Assembly: GCA_014360105.1 (NCBI GenBank)
Contig: JACIYD010000132.1
Coordinates: 1-5,309, forward strand
Reading direction: 5' to 3'
Source: Clostridia bacterium
GTDB taxonomy: Bacteria > Bacillota > DSM-521 > Neomoorellales > SLTJ01
DNA: 5,309 nt
Part shown: positions 1-5,309 of the stretch, piece after piece
How positions within the stretch are numbered: the stretch's first letter is position 1
Layout: each line of letters opens with the position of its first letter
Made by a program: the position numbers and the translations under genes
The notes under the pieces: generated by a model
Told to the model about the DNA's origin: nothing
Seen by the model: only the letters and a program-made list of their open reading frames with translations
The model's database searches: none

Positions 1-111
1 TGACCGCACGTTACCATAACATTCGTCAAGCTTGGCGAACCGCCCGGTGCGGACCCGCATGCCGGGTGGTGGTGTGAGAGGACGGGGGCTAGCCGCCCCC
101 TCCTACTCGAT
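1..111 (+). mobile_element. Group II intron, 3' end (partial, domains V and VI)
   Basis: This is the last ~110 bases of a bacterial group II intron, a self-splicing retroelement that moves by reverse splicing with the help of its own reverse transcriptase/maturase. The evidence is structural: a domain V hairpin (40-69) and a domain VI hairpin with a bulged adenine (76-108) occur in the right order and spacing, and the element ends in ..CGAT, fitting the usual AY 3' end. The 3' splice site is placed after base 111. A short perfect inverted repeat (TTCG..CGAA around CAAGCTTG, 22-39) just before domain V probably belongs to the base of domain IV. The TGA at 1-3 could be the stop of the intron-encoded protein, but no reading frame can be judged in so few bases. 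Domains I-IV and any maturase gene are outside the window, so class and activity cannot be assigned. The identification rests on the fold and on remembered similarity of these bases to known intron ends. Confidence 0.85.
40..108 (+). ncRNA. Group II intron catalytic domain V and branch-point domain VI
   Basis: Domain V: 40-48 pairs with 61-69 as nine base pairs. These include a G42-U67 wobble inside a CGC triad (41-43), the position of the metal-binding catalytic triad, then five pairs up to a two-base bulge (A59-T60), and then an apical stem 49-51/56-58 with loop GACC. The 30-base hairpin is slightly shorter than the common 34-base form because its upper stem is short. Domain VI: 76-78 pairs with 106-108, A105 is left unpaired, 79-82 pairs with 101-104, C83 bulges, and 84-89 pairs with 95-100. 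A105 is the seventh base from the proposed 3' end, where the branch-point adenosine is expected. The key catalytic features look intact, so nothing here shows decay. Confidence 0.82.
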
Positions 112-309
112 GGAGCGGGGCGGCCCGGGACCCGCACGGTGGTCTGGCCCGCTTTCTTTGGTTTGCCCGGGTGGTCCGGATGGGCCGGCGGCGGGAGGGG
201 CGGCGGGGGCACTTTTTGTGGTGCGCGGAGAGCAGGGAAGTGGGTGACGGCGGCGAATGGTAAATCTAAGGGGTACCGATGGTAGCCGGAAGGACAGGAG
301 GGACCCGTT
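112..309 (+). other. Non-coding GC-rich stretch: intron 3' exon and mscS leader
   Basis: I see no supportable gene in these 198 bases. Open frames run through it, but their translations are Gly/Arg/Pro-rich and low in complexity, and the longest one begins inside the intron structure. No clear sigma-A promoter was found; the only AT-rich spot (TAAATC near 261) lacks a matching -35 box. No hairpin followed by a T run was found. The stretch is unusually G-rich on the + strand between 182 and 209. Transcription of mscS may therefore start in this leader from a promoter I cannot recognise, or upstream within or before the intron. Confidence 0.5.
296..301 (+). promoter_or_regulatory. Ribosome binding site of the mscS-family gene
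   Basis: A perfect AGGAGG lies eight bases before the TTG at 310. It decides the start of the channel gene: no ATG or GTG in that frame near this position has comparable support, and the TTG start gives a full-length N-terminus. Confidence 0.85.
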
Positions 310-1227
310 TTGCCCTGGCCGCCGTTAGAGACCTGGTGGCAGGCGATAGCAAGCTGGACCGTCACCCACCTGTGGCAGATGGTGGCCGCGGTGGTAGTGA
401 TGGTGTTGGCTTATGCCGGCGTCCGGGTCAGCGTGCGCCTGATCGGCCGGTTTTTTCGCCTCACACGCATCGACCCGCAGAAGCGCAAGACCCTGCAGAC
501 GCTGCTCGGCTCGGCCGCGCGTTACCTCATTTACATCCTCGCCGTACTGATGGTTCTCGCCCTCTTTGGCGTGGAGATCGGCCCCCTGCTTGCCGGCCTG
601 GGGATCGCCGGCCTGGCCCTGGGGTTTGGCGCCCAGAGCCTGGTCAAGGATGTCATCACCGGGTTTTTCATCATTTTCGAGGACCAGTTGCACGTGGGCG
701 ACTTCGTAGAAATTAACGGCGCGGTCAAGGGCACGGTGGAAGAGGTCGGCCTGCGCATGACGGCCATACGGGAGTGGTCGGGCAAGAAGTTCTACCTGGC
801 CAACAGCGAGATCAAAGCCGTGCGCAACTATAACCGGGAGGAATTGCGGGCCATCGTGACCGCGAGCTTCCCCTTCAGCGAGGATCCCCAGGCCGTACGG
901 GCCGTGCTGGACGAAGTCTGCGAAGAAATCACGGCCGCCTATGGGGAGCATCTTCTGCTTGATGAAGCCGGCAGGCCGCTGGAACCGCCGCAGATCTACG
1001 GGGTGACCGCGCTGGATACCACGGACCACGGCGCCCAGTTTACCATCATCGCCAAGACCAAGCCGGCCTCGCTCTGGACGGTGGAAAAGGCCTTGCGCGA
1101 AGCCATTTGGCGCAAATGCCGCGAGCGGGGTATCCAGCTCGCCTACCCGCTGCGGCAGATTTATACGGTTGCCGCCGCCGGCAGCAAGACGAGGACCGGT
1201 GACGAGGGACTTCGTGGTGAATGCTAG
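310..1227 (+). CDS. MscS-family small-conductance mechanosensitive channel
   Basis: A 305-residue membrane channel that opens when membrane tension rises and releases solutes during osmotic downshock. Three hydrophobic helices are visible: about 21-46, 70-90 and 92-115. The third carries the Gly/Ala-rich pore pattern typical of MscS (GLGIAGLALGFGAQSLVKD, 96-114). It is followed by the family signature FFIIFEDQLHVGDFVEI (119-135) that leads into the cytoplasmic beta domain, with the NSEI motif near 165-168 and an alpha/beta C-terminal domain to about 285. The length suits the small MscS class found in Firmicutes. The start is TTG at 310, chosen for the perfect AGGAGG site upstream. The last ~15 residues are polar and probably disordered, and the gene end overlaps the start of priA, so the two are likely co-transcribed. 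The family is clear; which paralogue it is, and what it conducts, is not. Confidence 0.93.
   Translation: MPWPPLETWWQAIASWTVTHLWQMVAAVVVMVLAYAGVRVSVRLIGRFFRLTRIDPQKRKTLQTLLGSAARYLIYILAVLMVLALFGVEIGPLLAGLGIAGLALGFGAQSLVKDVITGFFIIFEDQLHVGDFVEINGAVKGTVEEVGLRMTAIREWSGKKFYLANSEIKAVRNYNREELRAIVTASFPFSEDPQAVRAVLDEVCEEITAAYGEHLLLDEAGRPLEPPQIYGVTALDTTDHGAQFTIIAKTKPASLWTVEKALREAIWRKCRERGIQLAYPLRQIYTVAAAGSKTRTGDEGLRGEC
1204..1209 (+). promoter_or_regulatory. Probable ribosome binding site of priA, inside the end of mscS
   Basis: GAGGGA lies seven bases before the GTG at 1217 and four before the GTG at 1214. It supports a priA start at one of these codons rather than at the TTG at 1169 or the GTG at 1199, which have weaker sites. 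Because it lies within the channel gene, priA translation is probably coupled to that gene. Confidence 0.55.
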
Positions 1228-3463
1228 CGAAGACAGTCGCAAAGCAGGGAAGCCGTTCGCCGCGGTGGTGCTGCCGCTGACCCGGCGGCCTGGCGGCGAC
1301 CGGCCGTACTTCTACCGTGTTCCTCCGGACCTGGCCGGCCGGCTGCAGGTGGGCAGCCCCGTGGAGGTGCCGCTGCGGGCGGGGCGTACGCGAGGCTGGG
1401 TGGTCGCCCTGCTCGATGCCTGCCCGGTGGCCGACGTCAAGGAGATCACACGCGTGTTGGCCGACGTACCCGCCTTTAACGCCGAGTTATACTCCCTGGC
1501 AAAGTGGATTGCCGGTACCTATCTCTGCCCGCTGGGCGCGGTGCTGCGTGCCCTTGGGCCGGCGTGGCTGGGCCGGCCCTCGGCCGGCGCGGTACGGCGC
1601 GCGGTACGGCTTGCCGTTTCCCCGGCGGCGGCACAGCAGTCCCGCAAAGCCTTGGCCGGGCGGGCGCCGCAACAGGCGAAGGTGCTGGATGCCCTGCTTG
1701 CCGGCGGTCCCGGAGTGCCGCTGGATGTACGGGCTTTGGGTGTGGACCGGCGCGTGCTGCAGCGCCTGTCGGAGCGGGGTCTGGTCAAGCTGGAAGAGGA
1801 AGCCGTGGACGCGCCGGCACCGGCGGAAGGGGAAAGAGAAGGGCCAGCGCTCAGGTTAAACCGGGAGCAGGAAGCGGCGCTTGCCGCCGTGCGCCAGGCG
1901 CTTGAGGCGGGCCGCTTCGCCACCTTTCTCCTGCATGGTGTGACCGGCAGCGGCAAGACCGAGGTCTACTTGCGCGCCATCGCCGCGGCCGTGGCCCTGG
2001 GGAAGCAGGCGATTTTCCTCGTGCCGGAAATCGCGTTGACGCCGCAGATGGTGGCCTCCTTGCGCGGGCGCTTCGGCTCAGAGGTGGCAGTCCTCCACAG
2101 CCGGCTTAGCCCTCAGGAGCGGAGCCGCGCCTGGCAGAGACTGGCGCAGGGTGAGGCGAGCGTGGCCGTGGGGGCGCGCTCGGGCATCTTCGCCCCGGTG
2201 CCGCGCCTCGGACTGATCGTCATGGACGAGGAACAGGAGAGTAGTTATAAGCAGGAGGTTGTACCGCGCTACCACGCGCGGGAGGCGGTCTTAAAGCGTG
2301 CCCAGCTTGCTTCGGCGGTGGTTCTCTTGGGAAGCGCCACCCCCTCGCTGGAAAGTTATTACCGGGCCGAGCGAGGGCTTTACCGGCTGCTGCGCCTCCC
2401 CGCCAGGGCGGACGGCCGCCCGTTGCCCAGCGTGCGGGTGGTGGATATGCGGCAGGAGCTGCGGGAAGGCAACCCCGCCTTACTCAGCCGCTACCTGACG
2501 GAAAGGTTGAGCGCCGCGCTTGCCCGCGGGGAACAGGCCCTGCTTTTCCTCAACCGCCGCGGCTACCACGCCTTCCTTGTCTGCCGCCACTGCGGGGCCG
2601 CCCTGCGCTGCCGCGCGTGCGACATCACTCTGACCTACCACCGGGAGGGGCCGGCCTTGCGCTGCCATTATTGCGGCTTTTCCCTCGCGGCGGCGCCGCC
2701 GTGCCCCGCCTGCGGGGCGGAGGCCTGGCTGGGGCTGGGGAGCGGGACCGAGAGGGTGGAAGGGGAGATTCGCCGCTATTGGCCGCGGGCGCGCGTCCTG
2801 CGGCTGGACGCCGACGCCGTAAGGCGGCGGGGGGCCCACGAGGAGGTTTACGCGGCTTTCCGCGAGGGCGAGGCGGATATTCTCGTAGGCACGCAAATGG
2901 CGGCGAAGGGTTTTCACTTCCCCCGGCTGACCCTGGTCGGGGTGGTGAACGCCGACGTAACGCTGAACCTGCCCGACTTCCGGGCGCGCGAGCGTACCTT
3001 TCAGTTGCTCGCCCAGGTGGCCGGCCGCGCCGGCCGGGGAGAGAGGCCCGGCGAGGTAATCGTCCAGACTTTCTTCCCGGAGGACTACAGCATCCAGGCG
3101 GCGCGCGACCACGATTACCTTTCCTTTTACCGCCGGGAAATGCGCCAGCGGCAGCGGCTGGGTTACCCGCCCTTTACCCGCTTGGTCCTCCTGGTAGTGA
3201 GCGCACCGGCGGCAGAAAAGGCGAAAGAGGCCGCGACCGCCCTGGGCCGCTTACTGGTGCAGGAAAAGCTGCCCGGGACGATGGTGCTGGGGCCGGCACC
3301 GGCGCCGCTGTCCAGGCTGGAAAACCGGTACCGCTATCAGTTAATCCTCAAAGGCGACGCGGGCGGCCGCCTGCGGCAGATGGTACGGCAGGCCCTCGCG
3401 GCGTGGCGTCCCGGCCGAGAGATACGTCTCGCCATCGACGTGGACCCTATCTTTATGTTATGA
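1217..3463 (+). CDS. priA: Primosomal protein N' (PriA), replication restart helicase
   Basis: PriA binds stalled or repaired replication forks, unwinds DNA 3' to 5' using ATP, and loads the replicative helicase through the primosome. From GTG 1217 the protein has 748 residues, near the usual 730-800. Domains in order: 3'-end DNA-binding domain (about 1-100, with [13 protein letters not shown] motif), winged-helix region, and helicase core with Walker A GVTGSGKT (241-248), motif II DEEQ (337-340), GSATPS (372-377) and motif [10 protein letters not shown] (600-607). Between the two helicase lobes is the zinc module with all eight cysteines as four CxxC pairs (456/459, 465/468, 483/486, 496/499). 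The C-terminus ends in the usual VDVDP block, so the gene is complete. Most family members carry DEEH in motif II; Gln here is unusual. The start is uncertain: TTG 1169, GTG 1199 and GTG 1214 are in frame, and 1217 fits the ribosome site and leaves a normal N-terminus. It overlaps the end of the channel gene and precedes def by 28 bases. Confidence 0.96.
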   Translation: MNASEDSRKAGKPFAAVVLPLTRRPGGDRPYFYRVPPDLAGRLQVGSPVEVPLRAGRTRGWVVALLDACPVADVKEITRVLADVPAFNAELYSLAKWIAGTYLCPLGAVLRALGPAWLGRPSAGAVRRAVRLAVSPAAAQQSRKALAGRAPQQAKVLDALLAGGPGVPLDVRALGVDRRVLQRLSERGLVKLEEEAVDAPAPAEGEREGPALRLNREQEAALAAVRQALEAGRFATFLLHGVTGSGKTEVYLRAIAAAVALGKQAIFLVPEIALTPQMVASLRGRFGSEVAVLHSRLSPQERSRAWQRLAQGEASVAVGARSGIFAPVPRLGLIVMDEEQESSYKQEVVPRYHAREAVLKRAQLASAVVLLGSATPSLESYYRAERGLYRLLRLPARADGRPLPSVRVVDMRQELREGNPALLSRYLTERLSAALARGEQALLFLNRRGYHAFLVCRHCGAALRCRACDITLTYHREGPALRCHYCGFSLAAAPPCPACGAEAWLGLGSGTERVEGEIRRYWPRARVLRLDADAVRRRGAHEEVYAAFREGEADILVGTQMAAKGFHFPRLTLVGVVNADVTLNLPDFRARERTFQLLAQVAGRAGRGERPGEVIVQTFFPEDYSIQAARDHDYLSFYRREMRQRQRLGYPPFTRLVLLVVSAPAAEKAKEAATALGRLLVQEKLPGTMVLGPAPAPLSRLENRYRYQLILKGDAGGRLRQMVRQALAAWRPGREIRLAIDVDPIFML

Positions 3464-3478
3464 TGATGCCATCTGCCT

Positions 3479-3485
3479 GGGGAGG
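3479..3485 (+). promoter_or_regulatory. Ribosome binding site of def
   Basis: GGGGAGG lies six bases before the ATG at 3492, within the 28-base gap after the priA stop. It fixes the def start. Confidence 0.8.
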
Positions 3486-3491
3486 TCGAGC

Positions 3492-3962
3492 ATGGCCGTT
3501 TACGAGATCTTACGGTTAGGCAACGAGCTTTTGCGGCAAAGGGCAAAGCCGGTACCGGCAATAACGCCGAACGTGGAAAAACTCTTGACCAACCTTGCCG
3601 AGACGATGTACGCCGCCCGCGGTGTGGGCCTGGCCGCGCCGCAAATCGGGGTGCTGAAAAGGGCCATTGTCGTCGACGTGGGCGAAGGGTTGCTTGCCCT
3701 CGTCAACCCTGAGATCGTCTCGCGCGAAGGGGAGGAGGTCGGACTCGAGGGCTGCCTGAGCATTCCGGGGCTGGAGGGCGAAGTGCCGCGTGCGGCGCGG
3801 GTCGAGGTCCGGGCGTGGGACCGGTACGGCGCGCCGACACACCTCAAGGCCGAGGGTTTGCTCGCCCGCGCCTTGCAGCACGAGATCGACCACCTGGACG
3901 GGATCCTTTTCATCGACCGCGCGCGGCGCCTTTTCAAGCCCGAGGAGCAGCAGAAGATCTGA
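3492..3962 (+). CDS. def: Peptide deformylase
   Basis: Removes the N-formyl group from the initiator methionine of new proteins, a metal-dependent (usually iron or zinc) reaction at the ribosome exit that precedes methionine aminopeptidase. All three family motifs are present in the 156-residue protein: [10 protein letters not shown] (44-53), EGCLS with the metal-ligand Cys88, and QHEIDH, in which His130 and His134 bind the metal and Glu131 is the catalytic acid/base. The length is typical of the short bacterial type 1 enzymes, and the N-terminus ([20 protein letters not shown]) is the standard one. The gene follows priA closely and is probably read with it. In many Firmicutes fmt, which adds the formyl group that Def removes, follows directly; here it does not. 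Confidence 0.97.
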   Translation: MAVYEILRLGNELLRQRAKPVPAITPNVEKLLTNLAETMYAARGVGLAAPQIGVLKRAIVVDVGEGLLALVNPEIVSREGEEVGLEGCLSIPGLEGEVPRAARVEVRAWDRYGAPTHLKAEGLLARALQHEIDHLDGILFIDRARRLFKPEEQQKI

Positions 3963-4089
3963 CGTATCCCCGGTTTGTTCCTTCCGCTCTTTGGCTCCCT
4001 CGTTGGCGTGAGCCTCGCGGGCGATACTGGTGCGCTGGGAGCTAAAGATCACCCGACAAAAGTGGGGGATGGCACAGGCAGAAGATGCC

Positions 4090-4119
4090 TTGATTTCTCC
4101 GGGGACGGGGCCTTATAAT
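4090..4119 (+). promoter_or_regulatory. Sigma-A type promoter for the peptidase-rsmB unit
   Basis: A -35 box TTGATT (4090-4095) is separated by 18 bases from a perfect -10 box TATAAT (4114-4119). Transcription would start near 4125-4127, leaving a leader of about 64 bases before the ATG at 4190. It is the best promoter match in the window and stands out against the GC-rich background. It suggests that the peptidase and rsmB are transcribed separately from priA-def. Confidence 0.75.
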
Positions 4120-4175
4120 ATGCGTGAAGCAAGTTTTTGGGCGGGGTATTAGCTATGGGGACCCAGGCTCGAGGT

Positions 4176-4183
4176 GAGGGGGG
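4176..4183 (+). promoter_or_regulatory. Ribosome binding site of the zinc peptidase gene
   Basis: GAGGGGGG lies six bases before the ATG at 4190 and three before the in-frame GTG at 4187. The spacing favours the ATG. Confidence 0.6.
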
Positions 4184-4189
4184 CAAGTG

Positions 4190-4891
4190 ATGTTTCCGTT
4201 CTGGGGTTGGGACCCGACCCTGATTCTCCTGCTGCCGGCGATTCTCCTTTCGCTCTACGCGCAGGCGAAGGTTCAGTCCACCTTTCAACATTACCTGCGC
4301 GTGCCGTCTTCTAGCGGCCTGACTGGCGCGGCGGTGGCGCGCCAGTTGCTGGAACGGAGCGGTATCCGCGAGGTGAGGGTGGAAATGATCGGCCGTTCGC
4401 TCGGCGATCACTACGACCCGCGGTCGAGGGTTTTGCGCCTTTCGCCCGAGGTCTACCAGAGCAGTTCGCTCGCGGCCCTCGGGGTGGCGGCGCACGAGGC
4501 CGGTCATGCCATCCAGCACTTCCGCGGCTACCTGCCTCTGGCCCTGCGCACGGCCTTTGTTCCGGTAGCGCAGCTCGGATCCAACCTGGCCTTTCCTCTA
4601 TTGCTTTTCGGTTTGCTGCTCGGGCTGCCGCCCTTGGTCCGCTTTGGCGTCTACGCCTTCGTTGCCGTGGTTTTATTCCAGTTGATCACCCTGCCGGTAG
4701 AGTATAACGCGAGCGGCCGCGCTCTGGCGCTCCTTGAGGGCGGCGGCTACATCCGGCGGCAGGAAATCGGGGCGGCGCGCAAAGTGCTGGACGCGGCGGC
4801 CCTCACTTACGTCGCCGCGGCGCTGATGGCCGTGCTCAACCTGGTGCGTTTACTGCTCATTTCCGGCATGCTTGGAGGTAGGGACGAATAG
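4190..4891 (+). CDS. yugP: YugP-family membrane zinc metallopeptidase
   Basis: A 233-residue integral membrane protein of the neutral zinc metallopeptidase family that includes Bacillus YugP (Pfam Zn_peptidase_2). Visible features: an N-terminal membrane helix (about 10-24), the family motif GDHYDP (72-77), the zinc site HEAGH (102-106) within AAHEAGHAIQH, where the two histidines bind zinc and the glutamate is catalytic, and hydrophobic segments at about 124-146, 150-170 and 202-226. The LPVEYNAS stretch (168-175) matches the conserved block after the third helix, and Glu171 is a likely third zinc ligand. The substrate of this family is not well established; a role in membrane protein quality control is only an inference. 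The gene follows its own promoter and overlaps the proposed rsmB start at its stop codon. GTG 4187 is an alternative start one codon earlier. Confidence 0.93.
   Translation: MFPFWGWDPTLILLLPAILLSLYAQAKVQSTFQHYLRVPSSSGLTGAAVARQLLERSGIREVRVEMIGRSLGDHYDPRSRVLRLSPEVYQSSSLAALGVAAHEAGHAIQHFRGYLPLALRTAFVPVAQLGSNLAFPLLLFGLLLGLPPLVRFGVYAFVAVVLFQLITLPVEYNASGRALALLEGGGYIRRQEIGAARKVLDAAALTYVAAALMAVLNLVRLLLISGMLGGRDE
4874..4879 (+). promoter_or_regulatory. Strong ribosome binding site of rsmB, inside the peptidase gene
   Basis: GGAGGT lies inside the last codons of the peptidase gene and eight bases before an ATA codon at 4888. No ATG, GTG or TTG in the rsmB frame lies at a workable distance, so this site is the main reason for considering ATA as the start. 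The next GTG in frame, at 4939, is about 60 bases away. Confidence 0.7.
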
Positions 4892-5309
4892 GCGAGGGCA
4901 TCCGGGCGCGGGAGGCCGCGCTTCAGGTCATCTTTCGCGTGAACGAAGAGGGGGCTTACAGCGACCTGGCCACGGCCGGGGCTTTACGCGGTAGCCCCCT
5001 TGGTCGTTTGGACCGGGCCCTGGTGACCGAGCTGGTCAGCGGCAGCGTCAAGAGGCGGTATACCCTGGACTGGGTGCTCAGCCGCTACCTGGCGCAGGGG
5101 CTGGCGGAAACTCCGCCCTGGACGCGCAACATCCTGCGGCTGGCCGCCTACCAGTTGCTTTTCCTGGACCGCATTCCCGCGGCGGCCGCCTGTGACACGG
5201 CGGTGGAGCTGGCCAAAAAGTACGCGCCCCGCACCGCGGGGCTGGTCAACGCCGTTTTGCGCCGCCTGGCGCGGGAAGGCTGGCCACCCCTGCCCCGCTA
5301 CGAAGACAA
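4888..5309 (+). CDS. rsmB: 16S rRNA m5C967 methyltransferase RsmB, N-terminal part (runs off the right edge)
   Basis: RsmB (Sun/Fmu) methylates C967 of 16S rRNA using S-adenosylmethionine. Only the N-terminal NusB-like RNA-binding domain is in the window, about 140 codons. It is recognised by AREAALQVIFRVNEEGAYSD (7-26 from the proposed start), LDWVLSRYL, the block LRLAAYQLLFLDRIP, AVELAKKY and LVNAVLRRL, all in the family order. The catalytic SAM domain with its two cysteines is beyond the edge. The frame is closed by a TAG at 4879-4881, and between this and the conserved N-terminal helix there is no ATG, GTG or TTG. The ATA at 4888 overlaps the peptidase stop (ATAG) and has ideal ribosome-site spacing. 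The first standard start, GTG 4939 (residue 18), would remove the conserved first helix. The family call is firm; the start is not. A sequencing error is possible. Confidence 0.88.
   Translation, partial: MGEGIRAREAALQVIFRVNEEGAYSDLATAGALRGSPLGRLDRALVTELVSGSVKRRYTLDWVLSRYLAQGLAETPPWTRNILRLAAYQLLFLDRIPAAAACDTAVELAKKYAPRTAGLVNAVLRRLAREGWPPLPRYED

Larger units (their letters stand above)
3963..4189 (+). other. Intergenic gap between def and the zinc peptidase; no gene seen
   Basis: This 227-base gap holds the promoter described separately and the leader of the peptidase gene. No tRNA, riboswitch or clear intrinsic terminator was recognised. A weak imperfect hairpin (ATCACCC/GGGGGAT near 4049-4071) is not followed by a T run. 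The frame of def stays open for 51 codons after its stop, but without a start codon backed by a ribosome site. No fragment recognisable as fmt or DUF116 was found in the three forward frames. Confidence 0.6.

Noticed and set aside
205..226. GCAC-T5-GTG-GTGC stretch as a terminator before mscS
   Set aside because: The T run is in the loop and not after the stem, and the stem is only four pairs.
32..247. Open frame of 71 codons over the intron end and the following leader
   Set aside because: It begins inside the intron RNA structure, has no ribosome site, and encodes a Gly/Pro/Arg-rich sequence without recognisable features; this is expected by chance in GC-rich DNA.
325..1242. Long reverse-strand open frame of 305 codons opposite the mscS gene
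   Set aside because: It is the mirror of a real GC-rich gene: its translation has no domain or membrane pattern, while the + strand gives a clear MscS protein.
2480..3519. Other long frames on both strands over the 3' half of priA
   Set aside because: They give Arg/Gly/Pro-rich low-complexity proteins, while the priA frame has all family motifs without interruption.
3994..4042. Inverted pair GCTCCC / GGGAGC after def as a possible terminator
   Set aside because: The arms are only six bases, separated by 37 bases, and no T run follows, so it does not meet the pattern of an intrinsic terminator.
3963..4118. Possible small membrane protein in the def frame after its stop (hydrophobic stretch GLFLPLFGSLVGVSLAG)
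   Set aside because: The frame is open for 51 codons, but the only starts (TTG 3975, GTG 4008) have no ribosome site, the frame stops within the -10 box of the promoter, and the sequence resembles no family I know, including Fmt.
4049..4519. Reverse-strand open frame across the gap and the start of the peptidase gene
   Set aside because: No ribosome site and no family features; it overlaps a well-supported promoter and the N-terminus of a clear gene.

Overview
The window reads as chromosomal DNA of a high-GC, probably thermophilic or anaerobic, member of the Firmicutes (Clostridia/Moorella/Desulfotomaculum-like). That placement is inferred from strong AGGAGG-type ribosome sites, TTG and GTG starts, and the gene order priA - def - YugP-type zinc peptidase - rsmB, which is a housekeeping order in that group. 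All genes lie on the + strand.

Layout: (1) Bases 1-111 are the 3' end of a bacterial group II intron. Domain V and domain VI can be folded by eye, and the rest of the intron lies off the left edge. (2) Bases 112-309 are a GC-rich stretch with no convincing gene, forming the 3' exon and the leader of the next gene. (3) An MscS-family mechanosensitive channel (310-1227, TTG start). (4) priA, the replication-restart helicase, overlapping the channel gene by about 11 bases. (5) def, peptide deformylase, 28 bases after priA and with its own strong ribosome site. (6) A 227-base gap that carries a good sigma-A promoter (TTGATT-18-TATAAT). Many relatives have fmt, and often DUF116, at this point; neither is here. 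(7) A membrane zinc metallopeptidase of the YugP family. (8) The N-terminal part of rsmB (16S rRNA m5C methyltransferase), cut by the right edge and overlapping the stop codon of the peptidase.

How the genes relate: priA acts in restart of stalled replication forks, def and rsmB act in protein maturation and ribosome maturation, and the peptidase and channel are envelope proteins. mscS-priA-def look co-transcribed; the peptidase and rsmB look like a second transcription unit driven by the promoter in the gap.

The most notable points are the intron end beside mscS, the apparent lack of any ATG/GTG/TTG start for full-length rsmB (an ATA sits at ideal distance from a perfect Shine-Dalgarno site), a Gln in place of the usual His in PriA helicase motif II (DEEQ), and the missing fmt. 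I did not find a new defence, mobile or signalling system beyond these.
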